DNA of 64,000 nucleotides from the NCBI RefSeq assembly GCF_000471905.2, contig NW_006500346.1:1686288-1750287 (forward strand), read 5' to 3'. Positions within the stretch are counted from its first letter, which is position 1, and every line of letters starts with the position of its first letter. The stretch is from Amborella trichopoda. Taxonomy: Eukaryota > Streptophyta > Magnoliopsida > Amborellales > Amborellaceae. The notes beneath the pieces are model-generated. The model did not search any database, was not told the DNA's origin, and saw nothing but the letters and a program-made list of their open reading frames with translations. This document shows positions 11,320 to 21,819 of the stretch, in pieces. The position numbers and the translations under genes were made by a program.

Positions 11320-13090
11320 CAATCCCATCCAATGGGATGCAAAGACTCGACCATGAGTCATTTTTTACTTTTTCAATTTTTGAAATAGGAAAAGGTGTAG
11401 CAATTTGCAAGCTTCTTTAATATGATTTTATTTTCTTTATTTGAAGGTTAGGTACTACAAATGGTCTATACAACTACCATGAAATTTCAGGTTCCTGGAA
11501 TAATGAGGAGACACTTAAATTAAGAAACTCAACAGATTGGTGAACCCGAATAGTAGTTTTTAATTGAGTAGAATGGCAGATCTCAAGAATCTACAAGTTT
11601 TTTTTTTTTACTTCAAATTTGGTCGGCACACAATCTTTTTACCGAAAAATAACCTTAAAAGTGATCCTAAACAATTTTCAGGGGGCAAAATCTAAGTGTT
11701 GAAGAATCCAAAATTTTATTTCTTTTGTAAATAGCCATTTTGTAATAGACCGATATGGATCTCTTGTTGGTGCTCATAGAAACAAGTACCAAAGAATAAT
11801 AAAATTAAGACAAATTTTAGAGGTTCTTTTGAAAAGTTCTTGCAAATATATTATACTAAAGTTCCATCTTCTTCGAAAAAAATTGATTATTTGGAGTTAT
11901 CTCGAAACTCAAGCTTGAATACTTCCACCTAAAAAATCAAAAGCTTTTTTTGTACAAAACATGATGTTGTGGACAACTTTGCTCACAATGCTTTGGCCAA
12001 TTAACCATCTCTTTGGATTGGGTTCTCAACTCCAAGAGAGAGAGAGGGACAGAGGGGAAGAGAGAGAGAGGAGGGGGGAGAGGATTCAGGCGAAAGATGA
12101 CAATTCATCATACGGTTGGGATTAGAATTCAAGCAAATTCCACCATAAGAGAGAGAGAGAGAGTTCATGAAATTCCATTATGAAAAGAGTCCATGAAATT
12201 CCATTATGAGGAAGAAAACAGATATTTTAGAGAGAGAGAGAGAGAGTAATGACACTGATAATTCAGGTAAAATCAATCACAAGGAAAACTCATTGACACA
12301 GCAGCACAGGGAAAGGGAAAGGCCAAATGACAACCGACAGGACACGACCTTGCGTCCACATTTTGCACATACAAAGTCATATAATCCAAGAACCAGCTAC
12401 CAATCCATAATGAAAGAGAAAATCGGCTGATTATTCCAAGGAATGTTTCCAGAGAGAGAAAATAGCAAAACATTCAAAAGAGAGAGAGAGAGTGGCAAAA
12501 CAAAGCTGTTTTTACAGCCTTCCGTATCCATAAACAAAAGGAAAAACAGCCCAGGAAACTGCAATGCCATGAAAACATTTTATAAAGAACAAAAAAAAAG
12601 GAAACAGGGGAGCACAAAAGATTCCAAGAATAATAATCACTTCCCCCCTTCTCCACCGTTCCTATCACACTTTCTCTCTCTAACAAAGAATCTCAAAAGC
12701 TGGGGCTGTCCCCCCATTATCACTTCTCACGTTATCTCTCTCTACCCAGTTTTTCTCTCTCTTATCTATGAAGAACCAGTGTAAGATGTGACCACCCACA
12801 TGGGTTTTCAAAAATGGATCCCTGCACTAAAATTCTCAAGCTCCAGACTCTGAACACTACAATAAACTTGCCCCTTCTCTCTCTAAATCAATGTAATTCC
12901 TAGAGAGAGAGAGATACGAACAAAAAATACAAAAACAGAGAACAAGAACAGAACAAGACTATCATCCCCATTTATTCCAAAGGATCAATGAGCAGACATT
13001 AGATACAAAAAATAATAGAGAGAGGGAGAGAGAGAGAGATCAACTGAGTAAAAAAACAAAAAACACGCTCACTCTGATACAAACCATATG
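11320..13090. other. Intergenic, GA-rich; 3' flank of BAG gene
   Basis: No gene is seen. Runs of GA occur at 12037-12085, 12147-12164, 12229-12247, 12480-12493, 12901-12915 and 13018-13040. A 26-base phrase around CATGAAATTCCATTATGA is repeated at 12165 and 12190. The minus-strand 3' untranslated region of the BAG gene probably covers the last few hundred bases. Confidence 0.5.
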
Positions 13091-13097
13091 TACTCAC

Positions 13098-13454
13098 TCA
13101 ATCAAAAAACTCCCAATTCAGCTTTGCAGAGGACGAGGTTGAAGGGGGAGGTGCCGAATCGAAGGTCTCCCATTTTGTGGTCACGACCACGGGGCCCTGA
13201 CGCTGAGGGATGTGTCCGTTTGGTATGGAGTTGCGTATCTTTAGCATGTCTAGAGTCTCAACATACTTTTGCACTCTCTTCACCTGCACAATTTTTCATT
13301 TCATAATATGTTAGTGAGATAGTCCAACCTCTCTCTCTCTCNNNNNNNNNNNNNNNNNNNNTCGTACTAACTACTTACTTCGTTACTACTCTCTCCTACT
13401 CCTACACTTACTTACTTACTTACTATAATATTAGTTAGTTAGTAGTACTACACC

Positions 13455-13509
<55 letters not shown>

Positions 13510-16317
13510 TGGTAGACGGAACCGTCACATCCTAGTAGCTATGGCTCAAACCAGATACACCATTACCAGGGTAAGAGTGCACACATAGATTTGCAACCCC
13601 ATGACTGCACAAAAGATTCTGTGAGTGCATGAGAGAGTGTGTGTGTGCATGCACACGCGCGAATGTGTGTGTGCATGCGCATGCGCATGTGTGTTTTGAA
13701 TGAACCAAAGATAATAGTTAATAAATCATGCTATCACACAATGATCACATAAGGCAAGGATAAGAAAGCCACTAACGACTTCCACTTTCATAGGACAAAA
13801 TGGAGATCCAACCACTCCACTCAGTTTTGGAAGTTTAACAAATAGGTGTCACAACAAGAGGATAGTTCCACAGTCTAATGACACTGCTAAAACAAGAACA
13901 GAAGGAAAAGAAACAACAATTGACTGAAATAAGAGGTGATCCTTAAATCTCCAGATATTTGTGTCTTCCTAAAGTGCTAACTATTTCTATTATAAAGCAT
14001 TCCGCCATGCAACTAATGAAAAAGTATACATTACAAGTGTCTCTACCCAGAAGACACGGCTTCAAGTGTTGACTACGTTTCCAAGATCGTGCACCATCAA
14101 TTTGGCACTTATGAAAAATAATTTTCAGTCAAGCGTCAAAGCACATTACCTGAATTCTTCTCTGCAATTTGACATCTCCATCAGCCACAACGCCATCAAG
14201 TTTGAGAAGCTGATTCATCAAGAGTTCAATCAAACCCAAGACCTCATTCTCAGCTACTTTTCCACCTCTGGAGATAACAGATTCAAGAGAAGCAACCTGG
14301 AAAAACCAAATGTATTAATAGTGTGTTTCTTCGGTAAATTCGAGTAGACTATATTCCTCGTAAAAAATTAGTAGACTTTAGTGAGCTAGAAATGTAGATT
14401 GACAATAAAAGATGCGAAGATTTGTGTTGATTAATAGGGTTCAAATTCCGTTGCCAACCTGGGCCGCAAGCTTATCCACCTCCAAACTGATCTCTGCAAT
14501 GGATTTTGAAGCTCTTTCCATCTTTGCATTCTTCCTCATCTCAATATACCTGTATACACCCATATCACCAAAATATGAATCTAACATTTCACAGTTCTTA
14601 TACAGGTCCCATTTCTGTTTCAATGTTCACTACAGAAAATCAAGACTGCACCCAATATGGAAGACACTGTGACCTTTTCTTCAATTACTTTGCCCTTAAG
14701 AATATTGAAGTTTTTTTTTTCAAGAAAAAGGCTTTCATGGGTTTCCTGTAATTCAATACTACCTTCTCTCCTGACTGGTGGGATCTTCAATCAGCACAAT
14801 CTTTGACTTGTCCTTCACTCCCGCCATGTCCAAATAAGCATTAGAATCCCTCTCCTTGTCTTTAAAAAGAAGCTTTTGGTCTTGAGTGTGGAGTCCTGTC
14901 TCGGATGCAAGCAATTTCTTCAACTCCCCTGCAGCATATCAATCATGAGAAGCCACATCCAAGTTGAAGTTCATTTCAAAAACCACAAAACTCACATATC
15001 ACGATGGTTATGCTACAACTTGAATGTGCTTTGCCAAATAGGCATCACTGATGACACATAGAGTGCTGCAAATTTACCGGGACAACATCCTAACAAGCCC
15101 AAACACAGATAATGCAGGTCCCTTAAACACACTATAAAAAGCATCTTAGCTTTTTAGTGGACCGTTTAAATGTTCAGGTGGCAACTTAAGATCATTGAGT
15201 ACAAACCCACCTAAGCAAATTAAAGAACATGTGATTGGTCATCCATTAAAACAAACCCGAAATATATATGAGTTAACAACACCCAATGCTCAAACCCCTG
15301 CACTTCACTAATATGTTTGCACTCTCTATGTCAAGGTCAAAGAGGCCTAGGGTTCGCTGCACTTGTAAGTGAAACGATAGGTGGACCAAACGTGGCATTG
15401 GACTATCTCAACAAGAATAGGAAAATGCTCCAACTATGCCATTGGATTTCCAAATTAAGGACAATGCCAGCAAAGTAGGATATATAAACCTCTTTCAAAC
15501 AACTATAAATCTTTCAGACAACAATAAATCTCTAAATAAATTCATAAATGAAATTAGAAGAAATGCAGTCATTAACATTAGCATTGAATGATTGAAGCAC
15601 CTCGATGAATACATAGAAATGCTCAAAATTTGCATCTGCATTTCAAAACCTAGGAGCAACACAGATAATGAAGGGCCTGTGGACTTCTTCAAACAACTAT
15701 TATGCTTTTAAAACAAACACATGCACCATAGATCAATACATACATATAGGCAAGGTCAAAGAGAGGAAACAGGGTCCTTTACATTAGTAATATGAAGTGA
15801 CAAAGAGAGATAATAAAAGTGAAGTAATTATGTTATCGACCCGCACCCGATTCGTTTCCAATTTCCAATTAAGTATGGAATAAAGGAATTGAATTTACAT
15901 ACGCCCCACGTGTTACGCGGGCATTAATTCACAGATAAAGGAAAAGTTACAATTGCCAAATGCATCAACGAATTCAATATCGATAATTACAATTGCCAAA
16001 TGCATCAATAAACTCAGCACTGATCACAAAGCAATTAGACCAAAACAATCGATGGCGTGAGAAAGCGGAGAAAGCGAAGGAATCTTACCAAATGTGGCTT
16101 GAGAACTGATGTGGATCTCATGCATCAAAGCTCCATATTTTACTCTAACCCTGATGGTGGGAGCTGGCGCAGAAGAAGCCTGATCAATACCTAGGCTCCT
16201 CTTCTGAACAAGCATTCCTCCTGGCCTGAGCTCCCAATCCACTATTTCAGAGCCACCGCCATTTGAGCTCCCATTCATCGTCATGGGTCCTGGATTCTTT
16301 GCCCTGATTCTCATCAT
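13098..16317 (-). CDS. BAG: BAG family molecular chaperone regulator (plant BAG1-4 type: ubiquitin-like plus BAG domain)
   Basis: Five exons on the minus strand, 16089-16317, 14763-14928, 14459-14549, 14150-14296 and 13098-13283, join in frame to 272 residues. Residues 28-38 are WELRPGGMLVQ, the N-terminal signature of plant BAG1-4. Residues 55-130 form the ubiquitin-like fold (IRVRVKYG, ATFGELKKLL, TQDQKLLFKDKER, LIEDPTSQER). Residues 132-225 are the BAG domain (YIEMRKNAKMERASKSIAEI, ISRGGKVAEN, LIELLMNQLLKLDGVVADGD, KRVQKYVETLD). The C-terminus has VVVTTKWETFD and ends NWEFFD. BAG domains bind the Hsp70 ATPase domain as nucleotide exchange factors; plant BAG1-4 act in stress and protein quality control (family knowledge). 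I chose the MM start at 16317 to fit the family; an in-frame ATG 63 bases upstream (16380) could add 21 residues. Which paralogue of BAG1-4 this is cannot be decided from here. Confidence 0.95.
13342..13361. other. Assembly gap (20 N) in BAG intron 4
   Basis: Twenty N bases interrupt a CT tract. The following 90 bases are a jumble of TACTTACTTAC and TAGTTAGTTAGTAG words, which looks like unreliable consensus. The gap is in the intron, so the coding sequence is not affected. Confidence 0.95.
13458..13506. repeat. (CT)n microsatellite in BAG intron 4
   Basis: An uninterrupted CT run of about 48 bases follows the gap and a noisy stretch. Confidence 0.9.
13636..13694. repeat. Alternating purine-pyrimidine tract (TG/CA/CG)
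   Basis: About 60 bases of nearly strict purine-pyrimidine alternation, with GTGTGTGTGCATGCACACGC and GCATGCGCATGCGCATGTGT. It lies in BAG intron 4. Such tracts can adopt left-handed Z-DNA; that is an inference from composition only. Confidence 0.7.
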
Positions 16318-17398
16318 CTTGAATTTGAAAGGAGGGTATCTGAAGCTCGGAAATATCCCCGATTGAACGCTTGGTCCCAAACCTCTCTCTGAAAGGCTCG
16401 GAAGACTGAATGAAAGGGGATCAAATTCTTCACGGCCGACACTGAAATTTTCTCTAATTTTATAACTGAAACTCCTGGCTCTTCAAATAATAGATGAAAT
16501 GAGAGAGCGAATAGATTGAACACTTGTCTGAAACAATGGCGTGCAAAAAACACAAAGGCCAGAGAAAACTGTTGCCTACAATGAGTTGCCCTTTAGAGAG
16601 ACCATAGAACCTCTCCACTGGGCTCCACTGCCATTTTCCATCGATTTATACTTCTAATTCTGCCCAGAAATGAGTTGCAACCACTAATTATTTGACTACA
16701 ATACACAACCAAGTATCTCCAAAATTGCAGGTTCCAGAAAAGGAAGAAATAATATCCTTTTTCAACTGTTGTGGAGCTAATGGACTCAGATCAACTCAAA
16801 ATCATCACAAATAGACTCAACTGTTTCCTTTTCCCTCTAAAAGTGGCAAACCAGTTCCAGATCACCGATTTTAACCTCCAAATCCAAAATCACTCCGAAA
16901 TAATCGCCTATTTCAATCCCTAAACTGCTAAAAGTAGCAGAATTTAACTCAAGAAACCCTAGATTTCAGTTTATTTCACCCCAATCTCTTTAAAACGTGT
17001 TCAGATCTCCTCAAACTCCGTTTCAAGAGAGACTTAAGAGGTAGTCAACAAGCTTTGAATTCAAGAAATACAGAAATTTGAGGAATGAAGTCAGAAACCT
17101 TTCCAGGCTTCAAATTTCATTCCAACCATCTGAGGTAATTTCCGGCCACTACTCCGGTCAAAATACCAGAAAAAAAAAAAAAAAGACTCCACTTCGTCTT
17201 TCTAAAGCATAAAGAACAAACCGAAATGACCACCACTGAGAGCTCAAACGTATCAGTTCCACTAATGCGCTGTAAACTCCGGCACAAACCAAAGACTGTA
17301 TGACTTCCCGATCGAAATTCCGGCCAAAACCGCCGGAAAATGTGAGTTATCAATCGAAACCGCGAATGCACTGCACATTCACTGTAACAAAATCACCA

Positions 17399-17400
<2 letters not shown>
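16318..17400 (-). other. BAG 5' leader and proximal upstream region
   Basis: The stretch upstream of the BAG start codon on the minus strand probably holds the 5' untranslated region and perhaps an unspliced or spliced leader. It has no other recognisable gene. Short open frames such as 16314-16553 and 17117-17371 do not resemble proteins. Confidence 0.4.
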
Positions 17401-17433
<33 letters not shown>

Positions 17434-17632
17434 CAATGATATTACACGGAGAGACAGAGAACAAAGAAGATCGTGTGGAGAGAGAGAGAGAGAGAGAGGA
17501 AATGAATATTATGGAACCGAGGCAAATAGAGCGAGGGTTCGAATATATAAAAGGAAAGGAGAAAGCCGCCAGAGTGAAGAGAGAGAGTGAGAGAGAGAGC
17601 CGACAGAGAGGAGAGAGAGAGCGAGAGATGGG
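17401..17632. repeat. (GA)n-rich block upstream of BAG
   Basis: Three GA runs (17403-17430, 17478-17499, 17577-17630) are separated by unique sequence. On the minus strand this is a CT-rich stretch about 1.1 kb before the BAG start codon, a common setting for plant leaders and core promoters. Confidence 0.8.
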
Positions 17633-17883
17633 TTTAAAAGTGAAAATCAAAGAGTGGAAGCTTCGCTCTTTTACCTAATCATAAACCCCCAAAATAAATA
17701 AATATCGGAACAATAAAATATAAGTTAAATTAAAACAAGACAAATTACATTAGATTAAAGTAACTGCAACATGTTATAAAACTATAGAATAAAATAATAT
17801 GAAAAAAAAAGAGGGATCATTAAATCCTAGGGTAAAAATACATGATAGGGTTTTAGGGGCATTTAAATTAGGGTATGATTTAC

Positions 17884-18105
17884 AAAGAGACTATTTATTT
17901 TTTATATATATAGGTTACGATCATTTTTGTTCCTAAATTTTTTAAATAGGTAGTTGTAAGAGTATCATTGAATAGATATAAAATTCTAAAAAAAATGTTT
18001 AGATTTTGTGACTCACTCTGAGCCATTCAATTTGATATCTGACTATAAATGTTCGTGGCCTCAATGTACAAAAAATAAATAGTCTCTTTATGTATAATCC
18101 CTTAT
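17884..18105. mobile_element. MITE, family B copy
   Basis: The left end AAGAGACTATTTATTTTTTA and right end AATAAATAGTCTCTTTATG are inverted repeats. The inner words TGTTCCTAAATTTTTTAAAT and GTGACTCACTCTGAGCCATT match the copy at 30991. Confidence 0.75.
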
Positions 18106-18837
18106 ATTATTTTCTTCTTCTGCATTTCATCTAATAGATAAGTTTTGTACCTAAAATTTGATTGATAAAACAATAGGTTTTCAATCTTAAATTATTTTGT
18201 TCTTCATTTTTGTATTATTTATTTAAATATTTTAGTGTCTCTTGGGCTTCAAAATCGTAGATCTTAAGTGTAAATGTATTTAGAGTGACTTAAAATGTGT
18301 TTAAGATACTAAATTTCTCTCTAAAATCAATTTTGGAAATTATATTATAGTGTTAAAGCATTTTTCATGAATCATATAAAAAACAAAGATTATATGCTAA
18401 TGCTTTCAACGTAAAAAGTTTAGTGCTTTGACATTGCTACCACTCGTTTTGCTTATTGGATAGATCGAAATCAACCATATGGATTGACAAAAAATAGGAA
18501 AGAGCATTAAAATAATGGGAGAACCTGATCGTTCCTTGATCCAGATCGTCAGGGTTTCAAACACAGTTGAAATCGGACCATAGGGTTCTAATATATATTT
18601 TTTTAAAAAAAAAAGGGATAAAAAAAACACTTAATTTTATTGTAAATATATATAATCTAAAGTGCATCCCCAAATTTAGATATAAAAAAAAAACCTCCCG
18701 TCTACATTTTTGCTCGAAGTAGCAATTACACAATTGTAATCCCGCGGGAGTACATTATGTGAAATTAAACTACCTTATTTTAAAAAGAAAAATAGAGCTC
18801 ACCAAATCTTAAAAAGTGTGTTTTTTTGGACAGAAAC

Positions 18838-18985
18838 CAAGGGGCGAATGAGCCGTCAGCGGCCAACGGACCGCACGGTCACGGTCACTTTACACACAGA
18901 CGGAAACCGTGCGATTTCTGACACGTGGAAGTCTTGTAGCCACTGATGATCCGTAACGTGTCCGTTAGATATTCCACAGATCTGT
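18838..18985. promoter_or_regulatory. GC-richer, CpG-rich island with ACGTG elements
   Basis: In an otherwise AT-rich setting this island has many CpG steps, the repeated CGCACGGTCACGGTCAC, a G-box-like GACACGTGG (18921) and GTAACGTGTCC. It lies about 1.2 kb upstream of the probable BAG leader. It could be a distal BAG promoter element or the start of another transcription unit. Confidence 0.35.
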
Positions 18986-19244
18986 TTGGAGTGCTTAGAA
19001 GCCCTGACTATGAACTAAATGACGGACTACTCCTCCTTTGCAAATGAATGTCTTCTCTCTTTCTACTGAAAAATTCGACCTTGGTAACTTATTGATATAA
19101 GTTGGGGTTAGAGTATCACATTTGTAATGCGATCGATGGTCTTGATCGGTTCGATTTTGATAGCCGGCTTTTTTTTGTTCAATTTTTTTCATAATTTATC
19201 TTTTTTTTAAGATCAACTCTTCCTTTCTCTTTCTTACTCGCATT

Positions 19245-19610
19245 ATCAATGTTTTGAAAAAAATGCGGATCCGGATTTATTTCTAGGTAACGAGGAATGA
19301 GGTGGTTCCTAGGTAAAAGCTGGTCAGCTTTTTAACATAACCAGTTTTGTTAGAAAACTAGCCGATTTGGTCTATTTTTTTAAATTATAATTTTTCAATT
19401 TTACTAAATTTTTTTATTTTTTATTGGCCAATTCTCTCGACTAGCCAGTTTTTAGATGGTCGGTTCACCTTGTCAATCAAGTTTTGAAATATTGTGTGTT
19501 TTAAATAATCTCAAATCAAAATTATTTTTACTTTGGATTAAACCAATTAAACAACCAATTAAATGTATGACCAGCTGGTCTAGTCCATCTCGATTACTAT
19601 GATTATAGCC
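19245..19610. repeat. Dispersed repeat, family H
   Basis: It has the same GGTCGGTTCACC, GACTAGCCAGTTTTTAGATG and AACCAATTAAACAACCAATT style as the blocks at 7500 and 27370. The ends are not clear. Confidence 0.35.
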
Positions 19611-19858
19611 TTCCTTTTGGTTGCCATTTTAATAATTATTTAAACTACAAGATTTGTGAGTCAATTGGGTTTAGGAAATTGGAAGATCCAAATTGAAGGA
19701 AAGTACTCAAGCGAAATAACAAACACGTTTGAACTCATATATTTTCATGTCCAATTATATGTTATTTTTGTTAACAGCTTAAATGAATCCGGATCGAGAT
19801 CTTTTTCCTAGTGGGAAATTATTTAAAATATATGTGAGAGATCAACTAGTTAACATTA

Positions 19859-20094
19859 GGAAAGTATATAGTTAAATAATTTGCTTTTGGTACAAGGTGG
19901 TCATATTTAATCTTGACAATTGGATGTAAAATTGGATGGATGTGCTTATTTCATTGACCAAGCTCAAACTTCAAAATAAAATTTTTCGAACTTTGTGACA
20001 TACCTAAACTATATAAAATTTTATAGGGGATGGTTATAAGTAATTGTGATCTCCATATATTAAAGGTAAATGGTCTCGTTGTATACAATCCCTT
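19859..20094. mobile_element. MITE, family A copy
   Basis: The ends GGAAAGTATATAGTTAAATA and AAATGGTCTCGTTGTATACA are imperfect inverted repeats. The core ACAAGGTGGTCATATTTAAT CTTGACAATTGGATGTAAAA is the family A signature. Confidence 0.75.
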
Positions 20095-20364
20095 TAACAT
20101 TTTATATGTTACTTTTGATTCAATTTTCAAATACTGATCAGAATACGTGCGAGCATGAGTTGGAATAGTGGGAAAACAATAAATTATTATAAAGTTAATT
20201 ACGTTTTGATAATATAATTTTCTTAATTATTAAACAAGTTTGAAGTTACTTCGGTAAGGGGTGCATTTTATATATGGTTGCAACCTTAATTGTAAAAGTA
20301 AAAATGTGATGTTCTGTACCGTTCATTTTCATTGGATGGTGTAAATTTTACATGTTTTGCAAAA

Positions 20365-20598
20365 GGAAAAGTATAGAATGAGACTATTTACCTTTGATAC
20401 AAGATGATCGCAAAAATCTTGACCATTGGATATGAAATTGGTTAGCTGCAATTATTCCATTGGCAAACTCAAACTTCAAAATAATTTTTCTTGAACTTTG
20501 TAACACATCAAAGCTATCAAATTTCACATCAAATAACGTAAGGAATTGTGACCACCTTATATCAAAGGTAAATGGTTTCATTGTATACAATCCCTTTT
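20365..20598. mobile_element. MITE, family A copy
   Basis: The inverted ends GGAAAAGTATAGAATGAGAC and GTTTCATTGTATACAATCCC bracket the family A core (GACCATTGGATATGAAATTG, CAAACTCAAACTTCAAAATA). It lies only 270 bases from the previous copy, in the same orientation. Confidence 0.8.
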
Positions 20599-20762
20599 CC
20601 AAAATTATCAAAAAACAGCACACTTTTTCAGATAATACTAAATCTATTTGTCCAAAAAAATTGAATGTAAAGATTACTACAACCTCACTTCTACAAATGT
20701 GGTTGCAACCTTATATAAATTTTTTATTTGGGTGACTTAACATCAACTATCAAACAAAAGAA

Positions 20763-21095
20763 GGGGTGCGGCTTATATAAGGTTAATGCCTTAAATAATT
20801 AAACAAAGATGCAACTCCAAATGATGCCGAAAGATGTTGTTTTAGAGCCAAAAATTCATATGATAGCCTAAAAAAACTATTTTTACCTCTAATTTTGAAA
20901 TTTAAGCTTCAAAAGTATTATAAATCTAACATATATATAAAAACCTGATAAGTTTGAAAATTGACAATTAAAATATGCACTATTTAGAGGACTTGAAATC
21001 TTTTTTTTTTTTTCAACACCCATATATGTAAAGGTCAAGATGATCAATTAGATGGATTTTTTGGCATCATAATGACATTTTCTCGTGAGTTAAAA
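20763..21095. mobile_element. MITE, family C copy, right end lost
   Basis: It begins GGGGTGCGGCTTATATAAGG and carries the family C interior (GTTGTTTTAGAGCC, TTGACAATTAAAATATGCAC, GATCAATTAGATGG). The usual right terminal repeat is missing after CATTTTCTCGTGAG. Confidence 0.7.
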
Positions 21096-21364
21096 AACTT
21101 TTTTTTGGGTAATTCAGTGGGGAAGACAGACCTTACTAGTATTTTTAAATAATATAGGAGTTAATTTTTTGAAAATATTAACGGAGTGGTATTAGTAATA
21201 TAGAAGCCACAACGTGGTGACCAGAGAGTAGGGGTTACCATGACCCCACCACTTTCCCATAATATAAGATTTATACTTTATATAAATTTTTCCCAAAAAA
21301 TAAACTCTAGAAAAATAGAAGCCCTTTAATCCTCATTTCGAGGGCTATTTTCGCAATTATGTAA

Positions 21365-21760
21365 CTGATCCGAGGAGGTCCACGTCATTCAAGAGAAACA
21401 AAAAGGGTGTTTCGGGCCTTCGCTCTTTTCGTACGCGACGGACACGTGTCCCCAGAAAGTGATACTCTGATTCGTACGGATCTCAGGTTACCACAGTGGT
21501 TTAAGAAAAGCGCAGACCGCCGGCTAAACCTAACCCAATCCACCGACACTCTTTAACCCACGATTAGCTCCACGTGGACACCACATCGGACGGCCAAAAA
21601 AGTGCCACGTGGAGTATTGCACTTGTTCCTACGTCACACGTGTATCGTAAGGCGTGTGAAAGAGACGGTGTACCGTCTCTCTCTTTTAAAAAAGGGTTAA
21701 GAAGGCGGCCGGCTACCATACACCCACCCGGTGGTTCGCTGTTTTGAGAGGAAGGTAAGA
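21365..21760 (+). promoter_or_regulatory. Promoter-like island with a cluster of G-box/ABRE elements
   Basis: Within about 300 bases lie GGTCCACGTCATT (21378), GACACGTGTCC (21441), CTCCACGTGGACACC (21569), GCCACGTGGAG (21605) and CACACGTGTATCG (21637): ACGT cores of the kind bound by bZIP and bHLH factors. A near-palindrome with 9-base arms (AGAGACGGT and ACCGTCTCT) follows at 21661-21680, and then TTTTAAAAAAGGG. Downstream, GAGGAAGGTAAGAG could be a splice donor (21755). I see no recognisable protein after it. Confidence 0.5.
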
Positions 21761-21819
21761 GAGAGAAAGAAAGAGAGAGAGACAGAAGGGTTAGCTTCTC
21801 ATGATTGGACGGGGCGACC

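Noticed and set aside
14412..14672. Plus-strand frames over the BAG exon 3 region
   Set aside because: They are shadows of the minus-strand BAG exon, which carries the conserved protein.
17393..17678. Arg/Glu and Ser/Leu-rich frames
   Set aside because: They are translations of GA/CT repeats on both strands.
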